A stretch of DNA of 64,000 bases, taken from positions 1,054,001 to 1,118,000 of the forward strand of contig CANUEZ040000206.1 of assembly GCA_948099385.1 (NCBI GenBank), read 5' to 3'. Numbering within the stretch: position 1 is the stretch's first letter; each line of letters starts with the position of its first letter. Positions 40,801-53,549 of the stretch are shown here, in pieces. The notes below the pieces were generated by a model that was given only the letters and a program-made list of their open reading frames with translations, searched no databases and had not been told where the DNA came from. This stretch comes from Fasciola hepatica (Eukaryota; Platyhelminthes; Trematoda; Plagiorchiida; Fasciolidae). The translations under genes and the position numbers were made by a program.

Positions 40801-43800
40801 GATGATCTTTTATGTTCACTAGGATCTAATTTGAATCGTCTCGATTGTGAATGGATACTGTTGATTGAAGTGGCGACAAATGAATGAGAATTGTCATTTC
40901 TCGTAATTATTCGTGTCTGGGTCACTGCTAACCCAACGAACAACGAGTTTGCATTTGCAAGCGCTCATCTCATATTCATAGTCAGTAAGTAGTATGTGAA
41001 CGTGTGTGTGGACGACATTTTCGAGGAAGCACACGACCGGTTTGGCGGTTGTTGCCGCTCATCAGCTATGCGTACTCGGTACTCCTATGCCCACTCGTCT
41101 TCTGACTTGTACACTCCGATGATCTTTTATGTTCACTAGGATCTAATTTGAATCGTCTCGATTGTGAATGGATACTGTTGATTGAAGTGGCGACAAATGA
41201 ATGAGAATTGTCATTTCTCGTAGTTATTCGTGTCTGGGTCACTGCTAACCCAACGAACAACGAGTTTGCATTTGCAAGCGCTCATCTCATATTCATAGTC
41301 AGTAAGTAGTATGTGAACGTGTGTGTTGACTACATTTTCGAGGAAGCACACGACCGGTTTGGCGGTTGTTGCCGCTCATCAGCTATGCGTACTCGGTACT
41401 CCTATGCCCACTCGTCTTCTGACTTGTACACTCCGATGATCTTTTTTCATGTTCAATAGGATCTAATTTGAATCGTCTCGATTGTGAATGGATACTGTTG
41501 ATTGAAGTGGCGACAAATGAATGAGAATTGTCATTTCTCGTAGTTATTCGTGTCTGGGTCACTGCTAACCCAACGAACAACGAGTTTGCATTTGCAAGCG
41601 CTCATCTCATATTCATAGTCAGTAAGTAGTATGTGAACGTGTGTGTTGACTACATTTTCGAGGAAGCACACGACGGGTTTGGCGGTTGTTGCCGCTCATC
41701 AGCTATGCGTACTCGGTACTCCTATGCCCACTCGTCTTCTGACTTGTACACTCCGATGATCTTTTTTCATGTTCAATAGGATCTAATTTGAATCGTCTCG
41801 ATTGTGAATGGATACTGTTGATTGAAGTGGCGACAAATGAATGAGAATTGTCATTTCTCGTAGTTATTCGTGTCTGGGTCACTGCTAACCCAACGAACAA
41901 CGAGTTTGCATTTGCAAGCGCTCATCTCATATTCATAGTCAGTAAGTAGTATGTGAACGTGTGTGTGGACGACATTTTCGAGGAAGCACACGACGGGTTT
42001 GGCGGTTGTTGCCGGTCATCAGCTTTGCGTACTCGGTAATAATCTGTACACTCGAGTTCTGACTTGTACACTCCGATGATCTTTTATGTTCACTAGGATC
42101 TAATTTGAATCGTCTCGATTGTGAATGGATACTGTTGATTGAAGTGGCGACAAATGAATGAGAATTGTCATTTCTCGATATTATTCGTGTCTGGGTCACT
42201 GCTAACCCAACGAACAACGAGTTTGCATTTGCAAGCGCTCATCTCATATTCATAGTCAGTAAGTAGTATGTGAACGTGTGTGTGGACGACATTTTCGAGG
42301 AAGCACACGACCGGTTTGGCGGTTGTTGCCGCTCATCAGCTATGCGTACTCGGTACTCCTATGCCCACTCGTCTTCTGACTTGTACACTCCGATTATCTT
42401 TTATGTTCACTAGGATCTAATTTGAATCGTCTCGATTGTGAATGGATACTGTTGATTGAAGTGGCGACAAATGAATGAGAATTGTCATTTCTCGTAATTA
42501 TTCGTGTCTGGGTCACTGCTAACCCAACGAACAACGAGTTTGCATTTGCAAGCGCTCATCTCATATTCATAGTCAGTAAGTAGTATGTGAACGTGTGTGT
42601 GGACGACATTTTCGAGGAAGCACACGACCGGTTTGTCGGTTGTTGCCGCTCATCAGCTATGCGTACTCGGTACTCCTATGCCCACTCGTCTTCTGACTTG
42701 TACACTTCGATGATCATTTTTCATGTTCAGTAGGACCTAATTTGAATCGTCTCGATTGTGAATGGATACTGTTGATTGAAGTGGCGACAAATGAATGAGA
42801 ATTGTCATTTCTCGATATTATTCGTGTCTGGGTCACTGCTAACCCAACGAACAACGAGTTTGCATTTGCAAGCGCTCATCTCATATTCATAGTCAGTAAG
42901 TAGTATGTGAACGTGTGTGTTGACTACATTTTCGAGGAAGCACACGACCGATTTGGCGGTTGTTGCCGCTCATCAGCTATGCGTACTCGGTACTCCTATG
43001 CCCACTCGTCTTCTGACTTGTACACTCCGATGATCTTTTATGTTCACTAGGATCTAATTTGAATCGTCTCGATTGTGAATGGATACTGTTGATTGAAGTG
43101 GCGACAAATGAATGAGAATTGTCATTTCTCGTAATTATTCGTGTCTGGGTCACTGCTAACCCAACGAACAACGAGTTTGCATTTGCAAGCGCTCATCTCA
43201 TATTCATAGTCAGTAAGTAGTATGTGAACGTGTGTGTGGACGACATTTTCGAGGAAGCACACGACCGGTTTGGCGGTTGTTGCCGCTCATCAGCTATGCG
43301 TACTCGGTACTCCTATGCCCACTCGTCTTCTGACTTGTACACTCCGATGATCTTTTATGTTCACTAGGATCTAATTTGAATCGTCTCGATTGTGAATGGA
43401 TACTGTTGATTGAAGTGGCGACAAATGAATGAGAATTGTCATTTCTCGTAGTTATTCGTGTCTGGGTCACTGCTAACCCAACGAACAACGAGTTTGCATT
43501 TGCAAGCGCTCATCTCATATTCATAGTCAGTAAGTAGTATGTGAACGTGTGTGTTGACTACATTTTCGAGGAAGCACACGACCGGTTTGGCGGTTGTTGC
43601 CGCTCATCAGCTATGCGTACTCGGTACTCCTATGCCCACTCGACTTCTGACTTGAACACTCCGATGATCTTTTTTCATGTTCAATAGGATCTAATTTGAA
43701 TCGTCTCGATTGTGAATGGATACTGTTGATTGAAGTGGCGACAAATGAATGAGAATTGTCATTTCTCGTAGTTATTCGTGTCTGGGTCACTGCTAACCCA

Positions 43801-44565
43801 ACGAACAACGAGTTTGCATTTGCAAGCGCTCATCTCATATTCATAGTCAGTAATTAGTATGTGAACGTGTGTGTTGACTACATTTTCGAGGAAGCACACG
43901 ACGGGTTTGGCGGTTGTTGCCGCTCATCAGCTATGCGTACTCGGTACTCCTATGCCCACTCGTCTTCTGACTTGTACACTCCGATGATCTTTTTTCATGT
44001 TCAATAGGATCTAATTTGAATCGTCTCGATTGTGAATGGATACTGTTGATTGAAGTGGCGACAAATGAATGAGAATTGTCATTTCTCGTAGTTATTCGTG
44101 TCTGGGTCACTGCTAACCCAACGAACAACGAGTTTGCATTTGCAAGCGCTCATCTCATATTCATAGTCAGTAAGTAGTATGTGAACGTGTGTGTGGACGA
44201 CATTTTCGAGGAAGCACACGACGGGTTTGGCGGTTGTTGCCGGTCATCAGCTTTGCGTACTCGGTAATAATCTGTACACTCGAGTTCTGACTTGTACACT
44301 CCGATGATCTTTTATGTTCACTAGGATCTAATTTGAATCGTCTCGATTGTGAATGGATACTGTTGATTGAAGTGGCGACAAATGAATGAGAATTGTCATT
44401 TCTCGTAGTTATTCGTGTCTGGGTCACTGCTAACCCAACGAACAACGAGTTTGCATTTGCAAGCGCTCATCTCATATTCATAGTCAGTAAGTAGTATGTG
44501 AACGTGTGTGTGGACGACATTTTCGAGGAAGCACACGACCGGTTTGGCGGTTGTTGCCGCTCATC
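37803..44565. repeat. Compound higher-order region: four-monomer block in about three copies, then a seven-monomer duplication
   Basis: The variant cacttcgatgatc with gttcagtaggacc occurs at 37,921, 39,198, 40,475 and 42,703. The first two intervals are 1,277 bp (four monomers) and the third is 2,228 bp (seven monomers). Other markers repeat at the first spacing: gttcgataggatc near 38,264 and 39,541, and cttctttcatgttcactagtatc near 38,574 and 39,851. From about 40,100 a run of seven monomers is repeated with offset 2,228 bp, including the distinctive aataatctgtacactcgag copy near 42,037 and 44,265. The later copy has small private changes such as cgaccgatttgg near 42,945. Confidence 0.82.
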
Positions 44566-44764
44566 AGCTATGCGTACTCGGTACTCCTATGCCCACTCGT
44601 CTTCTGACTTGTACACTCCGATGATCTTTTTTCATGTTCAATAGGATCTAATTTGAATCGTCTCGATTGTGAATGGATACTGTTGATTGAAGTGGCGACA
44701 AATGAATGAGAATTGTCATTTCTCGTAGTTATTCGTGTCTGGGTCACTGCTAACCCAACGAACA

Positions 44765-46360
44765 ACGAGTTTGCATTTGCAAGCGCTCATCTCATATTCA
44801 TAGCCAGTAAGTAGTATGTGAACGTGTGTGTGGACGACATTTTCGAGGAAGCACACGACCGGTTTGGCGGTTGTTGCCGCTCATCAGCTATGCGTACTCG
44901 GTACTCCTATGCCCACTCGTCTTCTGACTTGTACACTCCGATGATCTTTTATGTTCAATAGGATCTAATTTGAATCGTCTCGATTGTGAATGAATACTGT
45001 GGAGTGAAGTGGCGACAAATGAATGAGAATTGTCATTTCTCGTAGTTATTCGTGTCTGGGTCACTGCTAACCCAACGAACAACGAGTTTGCATTTGCAAG
45101 CGCTCATCTCATATTCATAGTCAATAAGTAGTATGTGAACGTGTGTGTGGACGACATTATCGAGGAAGCACACGACCGGTTTGGCGGTTGTTGCCGCTCA
45201 TCAGCTATGCGTACTCGGTACTCCTATGCCCACTCGTCTTCTGACTTGTACACTCCGATGATCTTTTATGTTCAATAGGATCTAATTTGAATCGGCTCGA
45301 TTGTGAATGGATACTGTTGATTGAAGTGGCGACAAATGAATGAGAATTGTCATTTCTCGTAGTTATTCGTGTCTGGGTCACTGCTAACCCAACGAACAAC
45401 GAGTTTGCATTTGCAAGCGCTCATCTCATATTCATAGTCAGTAAGTAGTATGTGAACGTGTGTGTGGACGACATTTTCGAGGAAGCACACAACCAGTTTG
45501 GCGGTTGTTGCCGCTCATCAGCTATGCGTACTCGGTACTCCTATGCCCACTCGTCTTCTGACTTGTACACTCCGATGATCTTTTTTCATGTTCAATAGGA
45601 TCTAATTTGAATCGTCTCGATTGTGAATGGATACTGTTGATTGAAGTGGCGACAAATGAATGAGAATTGTCATTTCTCGTTATTATTCGTGTCTGGGTCA
45701 CTGCTAACCCAACGAACAACGAGTTTGCATTTGCAAGCGCTCATCTCATATTCATAGCCAGTAAGTAGTATGTGAACGTGTGTGTGGACGACATTTTCGA
45801 GGAAGCACACGACCGGTTTGGCGGTTGTTGCCGCTCATCAGCTATGCGTACTCGGTACTCCTATGCCCACTCGTCTTCTGACTTGTACACTCCGATGATC
45901 TTTTATGTTCAATAGGATCTAATTTGAATCGGCTCGATTGTGAATGAATACTGTGGAGTGAAGTGGCGACAAATGAATGAGAATTGTCATTTCTCGTAGT
46001 TATTCGTGTCTGGGTCACTGCTAACCCAACGAACAACGAGTTTGCATTTGCAAGCGCTCATCTCATATTCATAGTCAGTAAGTAGTATGTGAACGTGTGT
46101 GTGGACGACATTATCGAGGAAGCACACAACCAGTTTGGCGGTTGTTGCCGCTCATCAGCTATGCGTACTCGGTACTCCTATGCCCACTCGTCTTCTGACT
46201 TGTACACTCCGATGATCTTTTTTCATGTTCAATAGGATCTAATTTGAATCGTCTCGATTGTGAATGGATACTGTTGATTGAAGTGGCGACAAATGAATGA
46301 GAATTGTCATTTCTCGATATTATTCGTGTCTGGGTCACTGCTAACCCAACGAACAACGAG
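44765..46360. repeat. Three-monomer duplication (offset about 954 bp)
   Basis: The rare string gaatgaatactgtggagtgaag appears near 44,988 and 45,942, and catagccagtaag appears upstream of each (about 44,802 and 45,756). The changed base in atcggctcg is near 45,292 in the first copy's next monomer and near 45,930 in the second copy, so the variants have also been re-assorted between neighbouring monomers. Confidence 0.7.
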
Positions 46361-47724
46361 TTTGCATTTGCAAGCGCTCATCTCATATTCATAGTCAGTA
46401 AGTAGTATGTGAACGTGTGTGTGGACGACATTTTCGAGGAAGCACACAACCAGTTTGGCGGTTGTTGCCGGTCATCAGCTTTGCGTACTCGTTAATAATC
46501 TGTACAGTCGACCTCTGACCTTTACACTCCAATGATCTTTTATGTTCACTAGGATCTAATTTGAATCGTCTTGATTGTGAATGGATACTGTTGATTGAAG
46601 TGGCGACAAATGAATGAGAATTGTCATTTCTCGTAGTTATTCGTGTCTGGGTCACTGCTGACCCAACGATCAACGAGTTTGCATTTGCAAGCGCTCATCT
46701 CATATTCATAGTCAGTAAGTAGTATGTGAACGTGTGTGTGGACGACATTTTCGAGGAAGCACACGACCGGTTTGGCGGTTGTTGCCGCTCATCAGCTTTG
46801 CGTACTCGGTATTATTCTGTACAGTCGACTTCTGAATTGTACACTCCGATGATCTTTTTTCATGTTCAATAGGATCTAATTTGAATCGTCTCGATTGTGA
46901 ATGGATACTGTTGATTGAAGTGGCGACAAATGAATGAGAATTGTCATTTCTCGTAGTTATTCGTGTCTGGGTCACTGCTAACCCAACGAACAACGAGTTT
47001 GCATTTGCAAGCGCTCATCTCATATTCATAGTCAGTAAGTAGTATGTGAACGTGTGTGTGGACGACATTTTCGAGGAAGCACACGACCGGTTTAGCGGTT
47101 GTTGCCGCTCATCAGCTATGCATACTCGGTACTCCTATGCCCACTCGTCTTCTGACTTGTACACTCCGATGATCTTTTTTCATGTTCAATAGGATCTAAT
47201 TTGAATCGTCTCGATTGTGAATGGATACTGTTGATTGAAGTGGCGACAAACGAATGAAAATTGTCTTTCCTGTTATTATTCGTGTCTGGGTCACTGCTAA
47301 CCCAACGAACAACGAGTTTGCATTTGCAAGCGCTCATCTCATATTCATAGTCAGTAAGTAGTATGTGAACGTGTGTGTGGACGACATTTTCGAGGAAGCA
47401 CACGACCGGTTTGGCGGTTGTTGCCGCTCATCAGCTATGCGTACTCGGTACTCCTATGCCCACTCGTCTTCTGACTTGTACACTCCGATGATCTTTTTTC
47501 ATGTTCGATAGGATCTAATTTGAATCGTCTTGATTTTGAATGGATACTGTTGATTGAAGTGGCGACAAATGAATGAGAATTGTCATTTCTCGTAGTTATT
47601 CGTGTCTGTTCACTGCTTACACAACGAACAACGAGTTTGCATTTGCAAGCGCTCATCTCATATTCATAGCCAGTAAGTAGTATGTGAACGTGTGTGTGGA
47701 CGACATTTTCGAGGAAGCACACGA

Positions 47725-49250
47725 CCGGTTTGGTGGTTGCTGCCGCTCATCAGCTATGCGTACTCGGTACTCCTATGCCCACTCGTCTTCTGACTTGTAC
47801 ACTCCGATGATCTTTTATGTTCACTAGGATCTAATTTGAATCGTCTCGATTGTGAATGGATACTGTTGATTGAAGTGGCGACAAATGAATGAGAATTGTC
47901 ATTTCTCGTAGTTATTCGTGTCTGGGTCACTGCTAACCCAACGAACAACGAGTTTGCATTTGCAAGCGCTCATCTCATATTCATAGTCAGTAAGTAGTAT
48001 GTGAACGTGTGTGTTGACTACATTTTCGAGGAAGCACACGACGGGTTTGGCGGTTGTTGCCGCTCATCAGCTATGCGTACTCGGTACTCCTATGCCCACT
48101 CGTCTTCTGACTTGTACACTCCGATGATCTTTTTTCATGTTCAATAGGATCTAATTTGAATCGTCTCGATTGTGAATGGATACTGTTGATTGAAGTGGCG
48201 ACAAATGAATGAGAATTGTCATTTCTCGTAGTTATTCGTGTCTGGGTCACTGCTAACCCAACGAACAACGAGTTTGCATTTGCAAGCGCTCATCTCATAT
48301 TCATAGTCAGTAAGTAGTATGTGAACGTGTGTGTGGACGACATTTTCGAGGAAGCACACGACCGGTTTGGCGGTTGTTGCCGCTCATCAGCTATGCGTAC
48401 TCGGTACTCCTATGCCCACTCGTCTTCTGACTTGTACACTCCGATGATCTTTTTTCATGTTCAATAGGATCTAATTTGAATCGTCTCGATTGTGAATGGA
48501 TACTGTTGATTGAAGTGGCGACAAATGAATGAGAATTGTCATTTCTCGTAGTTATTCGTGTCTGGGTCACTGCTAACCCAACGAACAACGAGTTTGCATT
48601 TGCAAGCGCTCATCTCATATTCATAGTCAGTAAGTAGTATGTGAACGTGTGTGTGGACGACATTTTCGAGGAAGCACACGACCGGTTTGGCGGTTGTTGC
48701 CGCTCATCAGCTATGCGTACTCGGTACTCCTATGCCCACTCGTCTTCTGACTTGTACACTCCGATGATCTTTTATGTTCACTAGGATCTAATTTGAATCG
48801 TCTCGATTGTGAATGGATACTGTTGATTGAAGTGGCGACAAATGAATGAGAATTGTCATTTCTCGTAGTTATTCGTGTCTGGGTCACTGCTAACCCAACG
48901 AACAACGAGTTTGCATTTGCAAGCGCTCATCTCATATTCATAGTCAGTAAGTAGTATGTGAACGTGTGTGTTGACTACATTTTCGATGAAGCACACGACC
49001 GGTTTGGCGGTTGTTGCCGCTCATCAGCTATGCGTACTCGGTACTCCTATGCCCACTCGTCTTCTGACTTGTACACTCCGATGATCTTTTTTCATGTTCA
49101 ATAGGATCTAATTTGAATCGTCTCGATTGTGAATGGATACTGTTGATTGAAGTGGCGACAAATGAATGAGAATTGTCATTTCTCGATATTATTCGTGTCT
49201 GGGTCACTGCTAACCCAACGAACAACGAGTTTGCATTTGCAAGCGCTCAT
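47725..49250. repeat. Three-monomer duplication (offset 957 bp)
   Basis: A 317-bp-class monomer followed by a copy with gtgtgttgactacattttcg occurs at about 47,750-48,030 and again at about 48,710-48,990. A private change, cgatgaagcac, distinguishes the second copy. A two-monomer repeat follows, seen from the aataatctgtacactcgac copies near 49,362 and 49,999 (637 bp apart). Confidence 0.65.
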
Positions 49251-52200
49251 CTCATATTCATAGTCAGTAAGTAGTATGTGAACGTGTGTGTGGACGACAT
49301 TTTCGAGGAAGCACACGACGGGTTTGGCGGTTGTTGCCGGTCATCAGCTTTGCGTACTCGGTAATAATCTGTACACTCGACTTCTGACTTGTACACTCCG
49401 ATGATCTTTTATGTTCACTAGGATCTAATTTGAATCGTCTCGATTGTGAATGGATACTGTTGATTGAAGTGGCGACAAATGAATGAGAATTGTCATTTCT
49501 CGTAGTTATTCGTGTCTGGGTCACTGCTAACCCAACGAACAACGAGTTTGCATTTGCAAGCGCTCATCTCATATTCATAGTCAGTAAGTAGTATGTGAAC
49601 GTGTGTGTTGACTACATTTTCGAGGAAGCACACGACCGGTTTGCCGGTTGTTGCCGCTCATCAGCTATGCGTACTCGGTACTCCTATGCCCACTCGTCTT
49701 CTGACTTGTACACTCCGATGATCTTTTTTCATGTTCAATAGGATCTAATTTGAATCGTCTCGATTGTGAATGGATACTGTTGATTGAAGTGGCGACAAAT
49801 GAATGAGAATTGTCATTTCTCGTAGTTATTCGTGTCTGGGTCACTGCTAACCCAACGAACAACGAGTTTGCATTTGCAAGCGCTCATCTCATATTCATAG
49901 TCAGTAAGTAGTATGTGAACGTGTGTGTGGACGACATTTTCGAGGAAGCACACGACGGGTTTGGCGGTTGTTGCCGGTCATCAGCTTTGCGTACTCGGTA
50001 ATAATCTGTACACTCGACTTCTGACTTGTACACTCCGATGATCTTTTATGTTCACTAGGATCTAATTTGAATCGTCTCGATTGTGAATGGATACTGTTGA
50101 TTGAAGTGGCGACAAATGAATGAGAATTGTCATTTCTCGTAGTTATTCGTGTCTGGGTCACTGCTAACCCAACGAACAACGAGTTTGCATTTGCAAGCGC
50201 TCATCTCATATTCATAGTCAGTAAGTAGTATGTGAACGTGTGTGTGGACGACATTTTCGAGGAAGCACACGACCGGTTTGGCGGTTGTTGCCGCTCATCA
50301 GCTATGCGTACTCGGTACTCCTATGCCCACTCGTCTTCTGACTTGTACACTCCGATGATCATTTTTCATGTTCAATAGGATCTAATTTGAATCGTCTCGA
50401 TTGTGAATGGATACTGTTGATTGAAGTGGCGACAAATGAATGAGAATTGTCATTTCTCGTAGTTATTCGTGTCTGGGTCACTGCTAACCCAACGAACAAC
50501 GAGTTTGCATTTGCAAGCGCTCATCTCATATTCATAGTCAATAAGTAGTATGTGAACGTGTGTGTGGACGACATTTTCGAGGAAGCACACGACCGGTTTG
50601 GCGGTTGTTGCCGCTCATCAGCTATGCGTACTCGGTACTCCTATGCCCACTCGTCTTCTGACTTGTACACTCCGATGATCTTTTATGTTCACTAGGATCT
50701 AATTTGAATCGTCTCGATTGTGAATGGATACTGTTGATTGAAGTGGCGACAAATGAATGAGAATTGTCATTTCTCGTAATTATTCGTGTCTGGGTCACTG
50801 CTAACCCAACGAACAACGAGTTTGCATTTGCAAGCGCTCATCTCATATTCATAGTCAGTAAGTAGTATGTGAACGTGTGTGTGGACGACATTTTCGAGGA
50901 AGCACACGACCGGTTTGCCGGTTGTTGCCGCTCATCAGCTATGCGTACTCGGTAATATTCTGTACAGTCGACTTCTGACTTGTACACTCCGATGATCTTT
51001 TTTCATGTTCAATAGGATCCAATTTGAATCGTCTCGATTGTGAATGGATACTGTTGATTGAAGTGGCGACAAATGAATGAGAATTGTCATTTCTCGTAGT
51101 TATTCGTGTCTGGGTCACTGCTAACCCAACGAACAACGAGTTTGCATTTGCAAGCGCTCATCTCATATTCATAGTCAGTAAGTAGTATGTGAACGTGTGT
51201 GTGGACGACATTTTCGAGGAAGCACACGACCGGTTTGGCGGTTGTTGCCGCTCATCAGCTATGCGTACTCGGTACTCCTATGCCCACTCGTCTTCTGACT
51301 TGTACACTCCGATGATCTTTTTTCATGTTCAATAGGATCTAATTTGAATCGTCTCGATTGTGAATGGATACTGTTGATTGAAGTGGCGACAAATGAATGA
51401 GAATTGTCATTTCTCGTAGTTATTCGTGTCTGGGTCACTGCTAACCCAACGAACAACGAGTTTGCATTTGCAAGCGCTCATCTCATATTCATAGTCAATA
51501 AGTAGTATGTGAACGTGTGTGTGGACGACATTTTCGAGGAAGCACACGACCGGTTTGGCGGTTGTTGACGCTCATCAGCTATGCGTACTCGGTACTCCTA
51601 TGCCCACTCGTCTTCTGACTTGTACACTCCGATGATCATTTTTCATGTTCACTAGTATCTAATTTGAATCGTCTCGATTGTGAATGGATACTGTTGATTG
51701 AAGTGGCGACAAATGAATGAGAATTGTCATTTCTCGTTATTATTCGTGTCTGGGTCACTGCTAACCCAACGAACAACGAGTTTGCATTTGCAAGCGCTCA
51801 TCTCATATTCATAGTCAGTAAGTAGTATGTGAACGTGTGTGTGGACGACATTTTCGAGGAAGCACACAACCAGTTTGGCGGTTGTTGCCGCTCATCAGCT
51901 ATGCGTACTCGGTACTCCTATGTCCACTCGTCTTCTGACTTGTACACTCCGATGATCTTTTATGTTCACTAGGATCTAATTTGAATCGTCTCGATTGTGA
52001 ATGGATACTGTTGATTGAAGTGGCGACAAATGAATGAGAATTGTCATTTCTCGTAGTTATTCGTGTCTGGGTCACTGCTAACCCAACGAACAACGAGTTT
52101 GCATTTGCAAGCGCTCATCTCATATTCATAGTCAGTAAGTAGTATGTGAACGTGTGTGTGGACGACATTTTCGAGGAAGCACAAAACCAGTTTGGCGGTT

Positions 52201-53549
52201 GTTGCCGGTCATCAGCTATGCGTACTCGGTAATAATCTGTACAGTCGACCTCTGACCTTTACACTCCGATGATCTTTTATGTTCACTAGGATCTAATTTG
52301 AATCGTCTCGATTGTGAATGGATACTGTTGATTGAAGTGGCGACAAATGAATGAGAATTGTCATTTCTCGTAGTTATTCGTGTCTGGGTCACTGCTAACC
52401 CAACGAACAACGAGTTTGCATTTGCAAGCGCTCATCTCATATTCATAGTCAGTAAGTAGTATGTGAACGTGTGTGTTGACTACATTTTCGAGGAAGCACA
52501 CGACGGGTTTGGCGGTTGTTGCCGGTCATCAGCTTTGCGTACTCGGTACTCCTATGCCCACTCGTCTTCTGACTTGTACACTCCGATGATCTTTTATGTT
52601 CACTAGGATCTAATTTGAATCGTCTCGATTGTGAATGGATACTGTTGATTGAAGTGGCGACAAATGAATGAGAATTGTCATTTCTCGTAATTATTCGTGT
52701 CTGGGTCACTGCTAACCCAACGAACAACGAGTTTGCATTTGCAAGCGCTCATCTCATATTCATAGTCAGTAAGTAGTATGTGAACGTGTGTGTGGACGAC
52801 ATTTTCGAGGAAGCACACGACGGGTTTGGCGGTTGTTGCCGCTCATCAGCTATGCGTACTCGGTAATATTCTGTACAGTCGACTTCTGACTTGTACACTC
52901 CGATGATCTTTTTCATGTTCAATAGGATCTAATTTGAATTGTCTCGATTGTGAATGGATACTGTTGATTGAAGTGGCGACAAATGAATGAGAATTGTCAT
53001 TTCTCGTAGTTATTCGTGTCTGGGTCACTGCTAACCCAACGAACAACGAGTTTGCATTTGCAAGCGCTCATCTCATATTCATAGTCAGTAAGTAGTATGT
53101 GAACGTGTGTGTGGACGACATTTTCGAGGAAGCACACGACGGGTTTGGCGGTTGTTGCCGCTCATCAGCTATGCGTACTCGGTACTCCTATGTCCATTCG
53201 TCTTCTGACTTGTACACTCCGATGATCTTTTATGTTCACTAGGATCTAATTTGAATCGTCTCGATTGTGAATGGATACTGTTGATTGAAGTGGCGACAAA
53301 TGAATGAGAATTGTCATTTCTCGTAGTTATTCGTGTCTGGGTCACTGCTAACCCAACGAACAACGAGTTTGCATTTGCAAGCGCTCATCTCATATTCATA
53401 GTCAGTAAGTAGTATGTGAACGTGTGTGTGGACGACATTTTCGAGGAAGCACACGACGGGTTTGGCGGTTGTTGCCGCTCATCAGCTTTGCGTACTCGGT
53501 ACTCCTATGCCCACTCGACTTCTGACTTGTACACTCCGATGATCATTTT

